29,210 nucleotides of DNA, taken from IMG/VR virus record IMGVR_UViG_3300032093_000620, positions 1 through 29,210 of that record. One strand, written 5' to 3'. This DNA is from a virus. Under the pieces are notes generated by a model. It was given only the letters and a program-made list of their open reading frames with translations. It searched no databases and was not told the origin of the DNA. Made by a program: the position numbers and the translations under genes. The stretch's first letter is position 1, and each line of letters starts with the position of its first letter. This document shows positions 7,317 to 14,814 of this stretch, in pieces.

Positions 7317-7870
7317 CCTGGCCTCCACGTTCCGCCCTTCGAGTAGACCCGCGTCGGGTTGTAGCCCAGTTCCTTCGGTGCCTTCTCCAAGGCGTGCAGC
7401 ATCTCCTTGAGCAGCTGCGTTTTGACCGTGCCGGATATTTGCTTCGTGGCCCGCTCTGCCATCCGCCTGGGTTCGATGCCGCGGCTCGTGCCGAACTCGA
7501 GCCAGATCGCTTTCTTGCTCTCGGCCCCGTACTTGTAGCCCAGGGCCGCAAGCGCGATGCCGTCTGTATTGCGGCCCAGGTATTTCGCCTTGACCGTCAC
7601 GGCCTTTCTCAGAGCGCCATTGGTGCGGCGCATGCGGCCGGAGCCGGCGACGAACGCGCCTCGGGCGTCTCGCTTCGTGGCTCCGCGGGCATACGATGGT
7701 TTACCTCGTGGCGTGAGCGACTTCAGCACCTGCACGCCGTTCGAGGCCTTGATCGCCTTCTTCATGGCCGAAAGCAAATGCTTCTTCGCTATATGCCGCG
7801 GCAGCTTCTCGAATCGCTGGACTAGCGCGCCCAGGTCGCCGCGGGTTGCGTTCCAATCGAAAAAGATCAC
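7313..7870 (-). CDS. HK97 gp10-like head-tail/neck protein
   Basis: 185 aa, basic. The C-terminal half carries KKAIWLEFGTSRGIEPRRMAERA, close to the EFGT...RPxM pattern of HK97 gp10-like proteins that act in head-tail joining. The N-terminal helix (LGALVQRFEKLPRHIAKKHL) and a Lys/Arg-rich middle also fit that family. It starts at GTG 7870, overlapping the preceding stop as GTGA, and ends with GTGA overlap to the terminator gene. It is the third of four consecutive head-tail joining genes. Confidence 0.85.
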   Translation of the reverse strand: MIFFDWNATRGDLGALVQRFEKLPRHIAKKHLLSAMKKAIKASNGVQVLKSLTPRGKPSYARGATKRDARGAFVAGSGRMRRTNGALRKAVTVKAKYLGRNTDGIALAALGYKYGAESKKAIWLEFGTSRGIEPRRMAERATKQISGTVKTQLLKEMLHALEKAPKELGYNPTRVYSKGGTWRPG

Positions 7871-8199
7871 GTGACCTTTTCCTCGCAGGAAACTTCTTGA
7901 TACTCGCGATCGTTACGCTCGACCACGCTCGTGATGTAGAGCAGCCGGCCGCCGCGGGTGATCCACCGCAGCCGCATCTTGCCGCTCAGCCCCTCGATGA
8001 ACCGCAGCCGCACGAGGTGCGAGACGCTGCCGCCCAGCTGCTGCCGCAGCTGTTGCTCCGTGTAGGACACAGCTTCGATCGCGGCGCGGCGGCGGGCGAC
8101 CACCTCCCAGGTCTGGACGCTTTCGCCCAGGTCGTTCCGCACCTCGACGGGTTGCTCGACCGCAACAAGCTCGCGAAGGTCGCCGGCCGGAAGGCTCAT
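7867..8199 (-). CDS. Head closure/head-tail joining protein
   Basis: 110 aa. The opening AGDLRELVAVEQPVEVRNDLGESVQTWEVV and the later SHLVRLRFIEGLSGKMRLRW with a final strand-rich segment match the Phage_H_T_join (SPP1 gp16-like) family of small beta-barrel stopper proteins that close the filled head. The start ATG 8199 shares one base with the previous stop (TGATG). A longer in-frame reading to 8376 is only shadow sequence of the neighbouring gene. Confidence 0.82.
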   Translation of the reverse strand: MSLPAGDLRELVAVEQPVEVRNDLGESVQTWEVVARRRAAIEAVSYTEQQLRQQLGGSVSHLVRLRFIEGLSGKMRLRWITRGGRLLYITSVVERNDREYQEVSCEEKVT

Positions 8200-8870
8200 C
8201 AGAATCTCCCGCTCCAACTCTCGGCGGCCACCAGCGCGTCGAATCCCATCGGCAGCACGAAGGCAGAGCCGTCCGTCGTTACGGCCTCGCGATGCTTGTA
8301 GAGGTGTCCGACCATGAGCAGCAGGGCGTTCTTCAACGTCGCAGGCTGCGGGGCGGCCGGCGGCAGGCCGGCCCAATAGGTGATCGTCGCCGGCCCCCGC
8401 CAGCCGCGCCTCGGGATCAGCACGGCCGGCCGCTGGTCGGGATCGACCTCGAAGGCGGGGCCGGGGGCCGCGGCGCGACGGGATCGCCTCTCGACCGGCG
8501 GGTACGTCATCACCTCACCGTCCTCGGTCTCGACCGTGATCGGATGGTCGGCGTCTACCAGTAGCGGGGGATGCGGCAGCTGAATGCCGCGGTCGCTGCA
8601 ACAGCACGAGCAGCCGCGGCCCGCGTTCCCGCAGACCTTCGCGCGGTACTGCGTCGCCACCATCGTGATCCCCAGGCGGCTTTCGATGATGCGGCGGCCG
8701 GCGGATATGAGGCCTTGAACGTAGGCATCGTCCTCCGCGTTCTCGGGCAGAATCCGCAGATGCTCCTTCGCCTCGCTCAGCGTGACAGGCTCAACACGCG
8801 GGGGCGTCACCACGACAACGGATCGAGGCCGCGAGCTATCGGATCTGCGGGAGCCTGTCGAGTAGCACAT
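8199..8870 (-). CDS. Head-tail connector protein (gp6-like)
   Basis: 223 aa. The segment PVTLSEAKEHLRI, then DDAYVQGLISAGRRIIESRLGITMV, is typical of the helical gp6-like/phiE125 gp8 connectors that form a ring under the portal. The C-terminal part (ATLKNALLLMVGHLYKHREAV and DALVAAESW) fits the closing helices. I chose ATG 8870, which has GAGG 5 nt upstream. An unusual insert near residues 80-92 holds six cysteines (KVCGNAGRGCSCCCSDRG) that I do not expect in this family; they could make disulfides or bind metal. Confidence 0.85.
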   Translation of the reverse strand: MCYSTGSRRSDSSRPRSVVVVTPPRVEPVTLSEAKEHLRILPENAEDDAYVQGLISAGRRIIESRLGITMVATQYRAKVCGNAGRGCSCCCSDRGIQLPHPPLLVDADHPITVETEDGEVMTYPPVERRSRRAAAPGPAFEVDPDQRPAVLIPRRGWRGPATITYWAGLPPAAPQPATLKNALLLMVGHLYKHREAVTTDGSAFVLPMGFDALVAAESWSGRF

Positions 8871-8877
8871 TCACGCC

Positions 8878-9078
8878 TCACCGATCCGTTGAAGTCGCCC
8901 GCCTCACCTCGCGGGCCAAAACGCTTGCCTCGACCGTTCGAGGTCTCGCGAGTTCTTCCTGCCGGTCGATCTCCGCGATCCCCTGGCCCACGAGCAAGGC
9001 CGCCAGGTCATCGCTGACCTCGACGGCCTCACCCTTGCGATACGCTCGATAGGCCTTCTTGATTCTGACGCGCTTCAT
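8878..9078 (-). CDS. Small hypothetical protein next to the capsid gene
   Basis: 66 aa. It begins MKRVRIKKAYRAYRKGEAVEV, a basic strand-like segment, followed by DDLAALLVGQGIAEID, then a charged C-terminus. Similar short proteins often sit between the capsid and the gp6-like connector in siphophages and may be head-associated, but I do not recognise a family. ATG 9078 has a weak AGG-type ribosome-binding site. Its stop lies 7 nt before the connector start. Confidence 0.65.
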   Translation of the reverse strand: MKRVRIKKAYRAYRKGEAVEVSDDLAALLVGQGIAEIDRQEELARPRTVEASVLAREVRRATSTDR

Positions 9079-9091
9079 CTTGCCACCTGCG

Positions 9092-9126
9092 GGCGAGGGG
9101 CGGGCATCCGTGCCACGCCCCTCGCC
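9092..9126 (-). other. Perfect hairpin just downstream of the capsid gene
   Basis: Arms at 9092-9102 and 9116-9126 are perfectly complementary (11 bp), and the loop itself contains a 4-bp ggca/tgcc stem. No T-tract follows on the minus strand. It is 17 nt after the capsid stop and 14 nt before the next start. It may slow 3' decay of capsid mRNA or partly attenuate downstream genes. Confidence 0.5.
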
Positions 9127-9142
9127 TTCGCGTTGGCGACGC

Positions 9143-10366
9143 TTACTTCTTGAGCGCGGCGACGAACGACGGGCCGGTGGACGCGAGGCCGAAGCGCTGC
9201 GTGCCGACGAAAACCGTCTGGTCGTACTCGATCGCCCGCTCGCGGCTGGCGTTGATCGTCAGCCCGTTGCTGCGATCCACCACCATGCTCGCCTGCTTGA
9301 AGTCGCCGTAGATGCCGAGCACGTCATCGGGCAGCGACAGGCACTTGTAGACCGGCGCGCCGAAAATCTGCATCCGCATCGGAGCAGCAACGTCGTAGCC
9401 GATCGCGCTGGCCGCAGCCGCCTGCAACTGGCCCAGGCCGGCGGGCGACATGATCCAAACCGGAGCGACCGCGTAGGGATTGATCATGCTCACCACGTCG
9501 GCCAGGTTTGCGATCGTGACCTTCGGGGCGGCGGTGACGGTGTTCGTGATCTGCGGGAGCAGACCCGTGATGCCGGCACCGGAATCACCTTCGAGCCAAA
9601 GCTGGTCGATCTTCTTCGCGAAGGCATACGCGAACTTGGTCGCCACGAGCTGCGGGACGGACGTGAAGGCGTCCTCGAGCAGTTCGTTGGAAACCTGGGC
9701 ACGCGCACCCAACTTCTCGACGTTGATCGTCGTGCTGCTCGTCTTGATCAGCACCGGCTTGATCTCGCAGTTTTCGAGATACAGCTCGGCCTCGACGTTC
9801 TCGTCCGCACGCGGCACGGTCACGCGGTTGCTCGTGGTCGTGAGCCGCATCGCCACCTGCATGGCAATCGAGGTGTAGGACAGGATGCCCAGGATCGAAC
9901 GGTAGAACTCCTCGAAAACGAGTTCGCTGTTCCGGCCCAGGTAGGTCGGCAGACGCTCGCCGTGGGAGTTCGGCTCCTCGGTCGCACCGGTGAAGGCACC
10001 GCGCGTCTCACCGCGGGCGATCGACCGCAGCATGAGGCCGCACCGCTGGGCGACCTCCTCGGGCATATCGCCCTTGCCGTCCCACTTCTCGGGGGCCGGG
10101 ACGATGGCCGCGGCCGGGGCCGCGATCACGCCGCGCGGCTCGCTGTCGCCAATCGCCGCCTTCATGCTGGCGATCTTCGCGTTGATCGCGGTGCGGGCCT
10201 CGATCTCGGTTTTGATCTCGGCCGCACGGGCCGCGATCTTGTCGAGTTCGGCATTGGCCTGGACGGCCTGCTCCGAACCGGCCTCGACCTCGATGGCCGT
10301 CAGGTCGTTGAATCGCGCCTCGAGCGCGGCGGCCTCGTCTTGCAGTTTGCGGAGCAGCGTATCCAC
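9143..10366 (-). CDS. Major capsid protein, HK97 fold
   Basis: 407 aa, the length of a capsid precursor. Residues 1-75 are a charged coiled coil (LLRKLQDEAAALEARF...) of the delta/scaffold type that the protease removes. The remaining part reads as an HK97-fold core: ELVFEEFYRSILGILSYTS, PRADENVEAELY, ELLEDAFTSVPQLVATKFAYAFA, then FGAPVYKCLSLPDDVLGIYGDF and a final ERAIEYDQTVFVGTQRFG strand. It starts at GTG 10366 with AAGGAG 9 nt upstream. A GTTTCCCCGATAC leader motif lies just upstream. It is separated from the protease gene by a five-gene cassette, which is unusual. Confidence 0.93.
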   Translation of the reverse strand: MDTLLRKLQDEAAALEARFNDLTAIEVEAGSEQAVQANAELDKIAARAAEIKTEIEARTAINAKIASMKAAIGDSEPRGVIAAPAAAIVPAPEKWDGKGDMPEEVAQRCGLMLRSIARGETRGAFTGATEEPNSHGERLPTYLGRNSELVFEEFYRSILGILSYTSIAMQVAMRLTTTSNRVTVPRADENVEAELYLENCEIKPVLIKTSSTTINVEKLGARAQVSNELLEDAFTSVPQLVATKFAYAFAKKIDQLWLEGDSGAGITGLLPQITNTVTAAPKVTIANLADVVSMINPYAVAPVWIMSPAGLGQLQAAAASAIGYDVAAPMRMQIFGAPVYKCLSLPDDVLGIYGDFKQASMVVDRSNGLTINASRERAIEYDQTVFVGTQRFGLASTGPSFVAALKK

Positions 10367-10381
10367 AGCGGTGATCTCCTT

Positions 10382-10394
10382 GTATCGGGGAAAC
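10382..10394 (-). promoter_or_regulatory. Leader motif GTTTCCCCGATAC before the capsid gene
   Basis: On the gene strand the 13-mer ends 15 nt before the capsid start and directly abuts the AAGGAG ribosome-binding site. Near-identical elements occur before four early genes and, in a variant form, before terS. Role unknown. Confidence 0.5.
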
Positions 10395-10445
10395 GAACAC
10401 GCACCAGGCTACGCGGGACTGCGAAGGCCTTGAACGTCTGGCGCT

Positions 10446-11249
10446 CTACCGCAGAACAAATTTCCCGCCGGCCACGATCGCGTCGAACCGCTGCGACTGC
10501 CATTCGACAAAACCACGCAGCTGGTCGATCTCGGGGTACGTCGGGTCGAATCGCTCGACGGCCTTCACGAGCCAGCCGCAGTAGCGGGCCATCTCGCTCG
10601 CGTATCGCTCCGTCTCCTGCCGGTCGGCCTGGCCCGTCTGCCGGCGGGCGATCGTGCCGTGCACGTAGGCGTTCCACTCATCGAGCAGGTAAAGCGGCTC
10701 GCGATCCCAATCGACTCGCTGCCGCACGAGGTACAGATCGAAGACTTCGCCGCGTTCTCCGGCCGGTATCATCGCGGCCACCTGGCCGATCGTCACTCGC
10801 GGGTGGCGCTTGAACACCACCGCGCGGCCGTCGAGCAGGTACAGCCCGTATCCCCCGCCCGACACTACGCTCGTCATGCCGTGGGTTGCCTCGTGCGCCC
10901 AGGTCACCAGGTCGCCCGGCTCTGCCTCGTCTCGCCAGTAGAAGGGCCGCGGCACGCGGGCCAGCAGGTCTACCAGCACCGGCGGGCCGGCCACGGGGGC
11001 CGCCCGCACCTCGGGGGCCGCCCCCGTCACCAGGCCCGCAGGGTTGACCCGTGGCGGCTTTGGGGCCGCCGGGGGTATGGAGGGAGGGGCTGGGGGGCGT
11101 TCGGGCGTTATGGAGCGAATTTGGAGGCCTGGGGGCGTGTTGTCCCGATAGCGGGGAAACGCAGGGGGCCGCCCCAGCCAACCGGCCGGAGCGGCCCCCA
11201 GGAGCGCGACAATGGCGAAGGCGCAGGCGAGCGAGCGGTACAGAGACAC
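10446..11249 (-). CDS. Secreted HEATH-motif metallopeptidase-like protein
   Basis: 267 aa. The N-terminus (MSLYRSLACAFAIVALLGAAPAG) is a Sec-type signal peptide. Residues about 36-75 are a Pro-rich linker. The catalytic-type motif HEATH spans residues 119-123, and LLDEWNAY places Glu191 in the downstream helix where a gluzincin third zinc ligand would be expected. It starts at GTG 11249 with GAGG 6 nt upstream. The nearest genes upstream also encode exported or membrane proteins. It could cleave host envelope protein or assist lysis, or it could be a surface moron. Zinc-peptidase chemistry is inferred from the motif only. Confidence 0.72.
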   Translation of the reverse strand: MSLYRSLACAFAIVALLGAAPAGWLGRPPAFPRYRDNTPPGLQIRSITPERPPAPPSIPPAAPKPPRVNPAGLVTGAAPEVRAAPVAGPPVLVDLLARVPRPFYWRDEAEPGDLVTWAHEATHGMTSVVSGGGYGLYLLDGRAVVFKRHPRVTIGQVAAMIPAGERGEVFDLYLVRQRVDWDREPLYLLDEWNAYVHGTIARRQTGQADRQETERYASEMARYCGWLVKAVERFDPTYPEIDQLRGFVEWQSQRFDAIVAGGKFVLR

Positions 11250-11276
11250 GGGTTGCCTCGCTGCCCAGGCCGTGCG

Positions 11277-11717
11277 TCAGTTGCCGTAGGCTTGCGCCGC
11301 TGCCTCGTCGATCGCGGCCTGGCTCGCGGCCTCGCTCGACTTCACGGCCGCCCGCGTCGCCCGCCGGCTCTGCACAGCTGCGTGCTTCGCCGCTCGGGCC
11401 GCGCGGTTCGCGTTCCTGCGGGCGTCGAGCACGCTCACGCCACCACCAGGCAGAGGCTCGCCGGCCTGGCCCACCGACTGACCGCCGGGGCCACCGGCGA
11501 CCGGCTGGCCGTTCACGGTCACGTTGGCGTCCACGTTGGCGGGCGTCGAGGTCTCGACGCTCACGTCAACGTCTACGCTCGACGCCGGAACGACCTCGAC
11601 CACCGGAGCCGGGGCCGGCTTCTTCGTGCCGTGGCAGCTGCCGGCCTCGCAGTGGTTGGCGAACAGGCAGCCGGCGACGAACGCCCAGGCCCACACTGCA
11701 AAACGATGATCTCTCAT
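11277..11717 (-). CDS. Secreted alanine-rich protein of unknown function
   Basis: 146 aa. ATG 11717 is preferred because AAGGAG lies 6 nt upstream; another ATG at 11723 overlaps the spacer. Residues 1-26 form a signal peptide (FAVWAWAFVAGCLFA, cleavage likely near HCEAG). The middle is low-complexity and Val/Asp/Pro/Gly-rich. Residues about 95-146 are a long Ala/Arg helix (ARRNANRAARAAKHAAVQSRRA). No family is recognised. It lies between the CAP-domain and HEATH proteins and probably acts with them outside the cytoplasm. Confidence 0.65.
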   Translation of the reverse strand: MRDHRFAVWAWAFVAGCLFANHCEAGSCHGTKKPAPAPVVEVVPASSVDVDVSVETSTPANVDANVTVNGQPVAGGPGGQSVGQAGEPLPGGGVSVLDARRNANRAARAAKHAAVQSRRATRAAVKSSEAASQAAIDEAAAQAYGN

Positions 11718-11727
11718 TGGCATCTCC

Positions 11728-12198
11728 TTAGTTGAAAACCTGCGTCCAATACGGGCGACCGTTGGACGAATAAGCCAGCCCGACGCCGATTTCGTTGACG
11801 CTCGGACTCAGGATGTTCTTCCGGTGACCGGAGGAATTCATCCAAGTGCGAACTACCTCGCTCGGAGTCTGCTGGCCCATCGCGACGTTTTCGCGGTAGC
11901 CCATGCGACTGTGATACATGCGCGACCGTGAGGCTTGAACGTCCGACCAGCTGCGGGCATCCACCATGAGCCTGTCGCTCGGGGCCAGCGGCCGAAGCCC
12001 ACGACGCTGCCGCTCGATGTTCACGAGCCGCACGACCTCGTGCTCTTGGCTGCTGCCCACAAGGCGACGCACGACGGGGATCCGCTCGACAATCGGCGGC
12101 GCAGCCTCACAGGCCGGAGGGGCGCAGGCCTGCGGCCCGACCAGGGCGATCGCACCATAGGACAACAGCACTAGCGAAACAGTGGTTTTTGCGCGCAC
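11728..12198 (-). CDS. Secreted CAP/SCP-domain protein
   Basis: 156 aa, starting at GTG 12198 with GGAG 8 nt upstream; an in-frame reading up to 12795 is shadow sequence of the upstream genes. The N-terminus (TTVSLVLLSYGAIALVGPQACA) is a signal or lipoprotein-like peptide. The rest is a bacterial YkwD-type CAP domain. VVRLVNIERQRRGLRPL opens it, and MYHS (His96) and ENVA (Glu103) follow. Then come WMNSSGHRKNIL with His125, NEIGVG, and the terminal strand PYWTQVF. The CAP cavity residues are present. CAP proteins are rarely found in phages. Its gene overlaps the one-TM gene by 28 nt and lies in a cassette of exported proteins. It may bind lipid or envelope components, or help lysis. Confidence 0.82.
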   Translation of the reverse strand: MRAKTTVSLVLLSYGAIALVGPQACAPPACEAAPPIVERIPVVRRLVGSSQEHEVVRLVNIERQRRGLRPLAPSDRLMVDARSWSDVQASRSRMYHSRMGYRENVAMGQQTPSEVVRTWMNSSGHRKNILSPSVNEIGVGLAYSSNGRPYWTQVFN

Positions 12199-12470
12199 TT
12201 GTCTTGCTCCGCGGGGCGAGTGGCATCGCCGTACAGCACGGCGACAATCAGATCGCGGCAGATCACGGCCGCGTTCTTGTGTCCCTCTTTCTCCAGCCGG
12301 TTCTTCAGGTCGATCAGTTCGCCGGCCGTTCGCTTCTCGAAGTCGGTGCGGGCCGCAGCTGGGAACACGAGCGTGCCGACCCACAGGGCCAGCATCCGCT
12401 GAACATACGGAGCCACGAGCAACAGCACGCCGACCAACAGGATCGCGGTCTGTTGATTCACCCACTCCAT
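12171..12470 (-). CDS. Small membrane protein, holin-like candidate
   Basis: 99 aa, ATG 12470 with GAGG 6 nt upstream and TGATG coupling to the zinc-ribbon gene. Residues 8-37 are strongly hydrophobic (TAILLVGVLLLVAPYVQRML), giving one or possibly two short membrane segments. A charged C-terminal domain follows with a coiled-coil stretch (FEKRTAGELIDLKNRLEKEG). Single-TM size and location just upstream of a secreted protein cassette would suit a holin or spanin-like function, but no holin family is recognised. A longer in-frame reading to 12629 is shadow sequence. Confidence 0.65.
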   Translation of the reverse strand: MEWVNQQTAILLVGVLLLVAPYVQRMLALWVGTLVFPAAARTDFEKRTAGELIDLKNRLEKEGHKNAAVICRDLIVAVLYGDATRPAEQDKCAQKPLFR

Positions 12471-12643
12471 CACGCACCTCGTTTCTCTTGCAGCTGCCGC
12501 CGCCAGACCTCGGCCGCCCGCACGACGCGGGAGCTGCGCTGCCCGCAGCGGTGGCATCGCAGGTATTGAATCTGTGAGTCGCCGGCCCGCCGCGAGGTCT
12601 CGCAGCGCATGCGGCACCCGCAACGACACTCAGCCGGCTGCAT
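12470..12643 (-). CDS. Zinc-ribbon-like small protein
   Basis: 57 aa: MQPAECRCGCRMRC opens it, then a hydrophilic linker and LRCHRCGQRS, ending in a basic helix (AAEVWRRQLQEKRGA). The Cys pairs CxCGC/C and CxxC fit a zinc ribbon. The TGA stop overlaps the ATG of the membrane gene (TGATG), and the start lies 14 nt inside the protease gene end. Both overlaps argue for a real coupled gene. It could be a DNA/RNA-binding regulator of the following cassette; function unknown. Confidence 0.65.
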   Translation of the reverse strand: MQPAECRCGCRMRCETSRRAGDSQIQYLRCHRCGQRSSRVVRAAEVWRRQLQEKRGA

Positions 12644-13262
12644 GGGCCTTCAACCTCGCAAGGGCCAGGGACGCAGCCACCCGCGGGCTGCGGAGCGAAA
12701 GGCGAACGGCCTGGGCCTGGGCGGCCTTCCAGGCCTCGAACGAACGAACGGCAATGCTCGTCTGCGGGTAGGCCGGCACCGTGACTACGCTGCAATCGTA
12801 AAGGCCGCTCACCGCGCTGATCTTGCGGATCGAGTTGCCCCGCTCGTCCTTCTCGAACTCCTCATCCTTCGGATTCACGGTGAACGCGAAGGATGCCCCA
12901 GCAATATCGCCGCGACGTATCTGCAGACACAAATCACGAGCGAACTGCGTATCGGGCGGGTCGATCTCCATGAATAGACCCTTCTCGTCCTCACGCAGCG
13001 TCAGCGTCTTGTTGCGCGTGCGGCCGAGCACGTGGTCGCCGGAATGATTGAAGTTCGCAATGCAGTCGAGCTTCCGGTTCGCCAGCACCTTCGCGAAGCA
13101 GCCGGGGAGCAGAATCTCCCGAAAGCCTCCCAGGTCGTGGCTCGGCGAATTGAAGCGGGCACAGTAGCCGCGAATCATCAGCTTGCCCGCCTCGCGCTCC
13201 TCGACGCCCAGGCCTTCGTCGCCCAGGTCTGCGAAGCTGATAAATCGCCTCTCAAGTTCCAT
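12630..13262 (-). CDS. HK97-family prohead protease
   Basis: 210 aa. A maturation protease that cleaves the capsid scaffold domain inside the prohead. The diagnostic residues are His73 in NFNHSGDHVLGRT and Ser124 in GASFAF, with the family pattern GYCARFNSPS...FREILLPGCF upstream and SGLYDCSVVTVPAYPQT downstream. ATG 13262 overlaps the portal gene end by 11 nt. A basic, Ala-rich tail (residues about 175-210) follows the family core. Unlike most siphophages, it is not directly followed by the capsid gene. Confidence 0.92.
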   Translation of the reverse strand: MELERRFISFADLGDEGLGVEEREAGKLMIRGYCARFNSPSHDLGGFREILLPGCFAKVLANRKLDCIANFNHSGDHVLGRTRNKTLTLREDEKGLFMEIDPPDTQFARDLCLQIRRGDIAGASFAFTVNPKDEEFEKDERGNSIRKISAVSGLYDCSVVTVPAYPQTSIAVRSFEAWKAAQAQAVRLSLRSPRVAASLALARLKAHAAG

Positions 13263-14784
13263 CGCTCTCTCCCTTGTTTGCGGCCGGCTCGTCCTGCTGC
13301 GGCAGGGCCTGCGTCGGCGCGACCGCCACGCCAGCGATCACGCCCGCCACGATCCCGTCAATCTGCTGCGCGGTGAGTGTGGGGAAGGCCGCGGCGATGA
13401 TGGCCCGCGCCCCGTCCTTCGTGAGCAGCCCGCCCGATACGTTCGCCAGCACTTCGAGCAACGACGATATCTGCGCGCCGTTCAGAGGCTCCGCAGCTGC
13501 GGCCGCCTGGCCCGCCTCGAGCGCCGGCCCCGAATCGCCGACCGCCGGCACGCCGGCCGCCTTCGAGAGCGGCGACATATTCAGCTGCACGAAGTATTCG
13601 TCCGCGTTCGTGTCCTCGATCGCATCGTAGTCCTCGATGCGGCGAATGTCGTTCGGGCTCAGAGCGCCCAGCTGGAACAACGTATTGAAGTAAGACGCTC
13701 GCGCCTGGCTGTCGCCGCGGAGCAAACCGCGGGAGTCGATCTGCACGTACCACTCGTCGCCGTAGGTTGAGAGCAGCTGCCGGCGGATCGCTCCCTCGAT
13801 TCGCCGCTGCCACGGCGTCAACGTGAATTTCTGAGCGTTGAGCGATTCCTGCTCGACGTTGCTATATGTCCCGTGATCGAGTTGACCGATCATCGTCGGG
13901 CCGATGCGGAACGCGCGGGCCACCTCGGTCACGATCGCGTTCCGCAGTTCCATGTATTGCGAACCCTCGCGGCTCGCGGCGTCGATGATCTTCGCGGTCA
14001 CGCCGTTGGGCAGAACGGCCGCCTGGCCCGTGTTCTTCGTTCCGCCGAACACCCGCCGCCAGGTCGATCGCAACTTCTCCATCGCGCTCTCGGGGATCGG
14101 CTGCGATGTTTCAAGCAGGACATTCGGGCGGGCGTTGTTTTCCCAATAGGACATTGCGGCCTGGTCGAGCTGCTGCGCGAGACGAACCGACGCGCTGCAC
14201 AGCTGGGCCGGCACGAGCCCCACAAGGCCGTTGTCGCTCAAGCCTCGCAGGTGATAGATCTGCTCCGCGGAATAGACCGACTCCGAGCCGTTCGTCTGCC
14301 AGACTCGATACCTCACGCTCCCGTCGGTCGTGCGATCTACATTCACTCGCGATGGGTGGATCGGCCGCAGCTGCGTGGCGAAGCCTCGCTCGCCAGGCAC
14401 CACGAGGTCGAAGGCGTTGCCGTACAGCGCAGTGTGATAGACCTTCTGCTCCATCCACTCGAAATAAGACTGATAGGGATTCGGCTGCACGCAAAGCGTG
14501 CGGTATAGCGGGTGCGACTTGTCGCGACGCCGGCCGCCGTCGGGCGTCGCCTGGTAGAGGTGCATCGGCATCGACGCGACCGTCTCGGACAGGAACCGCA
14601 CGCAGGCAAAGATCGCCGTGACCGTCAGCGCGGCCTCGGGCGGCTGGCCCGCAAACGGGTCGCCGTCCACCCAGCGAATCGGCGGCAGCGGCCCCGTCTC
14701 GGTCTGGAAGCCGAACAGGTCGCGAACTTCCCAATCTTCGGATCGGCCTTCGGCAATCATGCGGCGGTGTCTCCGGCCGCTCAC
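13252..14784 (-). CDS. Portal protein, HK97 type
   Basis: 510 aa (starting GTG 14784; ATG 14760 gives 502). It forms the dodecameric ring through which DNA is packaged. Family hallmarks are ALTVTAIFACVRFLSETVASMP, MEQKVYHTALYGNAFDLV, RGLSDNGLVGLVP, and the C-terminal clip/stem pattern PTMIGQLDHGTYSNVEQESL with TLTPWQRRIEGAIRRQLL. After about residue 425 there is an extra Ala-rich C-terminal tail with AQQIDGIVAGVIAGVA that is longer than usual. The gene lies between TerL and the protease. Confidence 0.93.
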   Translation of the reverse strand: MSGRRHRRMIAEGRSEDWEVRDLFGFQTETGPLPPIRWVDGDPFAGQPPEAALTVTAIFACVRFLSETVASMPMHLYQATPDGGRRRDKSHPLYRTLCVQPNPYQSYFEWMEQKVYHTALYGNAFDLVVPGERGFATQLRPIHPSRVNVDRTTDGSVRYRVWQTNGSESVYSAEQIYHLRGLSDNGLVGLVPAQLCSASVRLAQQLDQAAMSYWENNARPNVLLETSQPIPESAMEKLRSTWRRVFGGTKNTGQAAVLPNGVTAKIIDAASREGSQYMELRNAIVTEVARAFRIGPTMIGQLDHGTYSNVEQESLNAQKFTLTPWQRRIEGAIRRQLLSTYGDEWYVQIDSRGLLRGDSQARASYFNTLFQLGALSPNDIRRIEDYDAIEDTNADEYFVQLNMSPLSKAAGVPAVGDSGPALEAGQAAAAAEPLNGAQISSLLEVLANVSGGLLTKDGARAIIAAAFPTLTAQQIDGIVAGVIAGVAVAPTQALPQQDEPAANKGESDGT

Positions 14785-14814
14785 GCTACCGCCAGGGGGC
14801 TGACCCTTGAACGT

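Noticed and set aside
9059-10813. 584-aa plus-strand reading frame
   Set aside because: It is antisense to the capsid gene and its neighbours and has Arg/His/Gly-rich composition typical of GC-driven shadow frames.
11143-11160. Leader-like sequence GTTTCCCCGCTATCGGG
   Set aside because: It lies inside the HEATH gene coding FPRYRDN and differs from the motif by an insert; not counted.
12629-12795. N-terminal extensions of the CAP and membrane frames
   Set aside because: They overlap the protease gene and lack ribosome-binding sites or family sequence.
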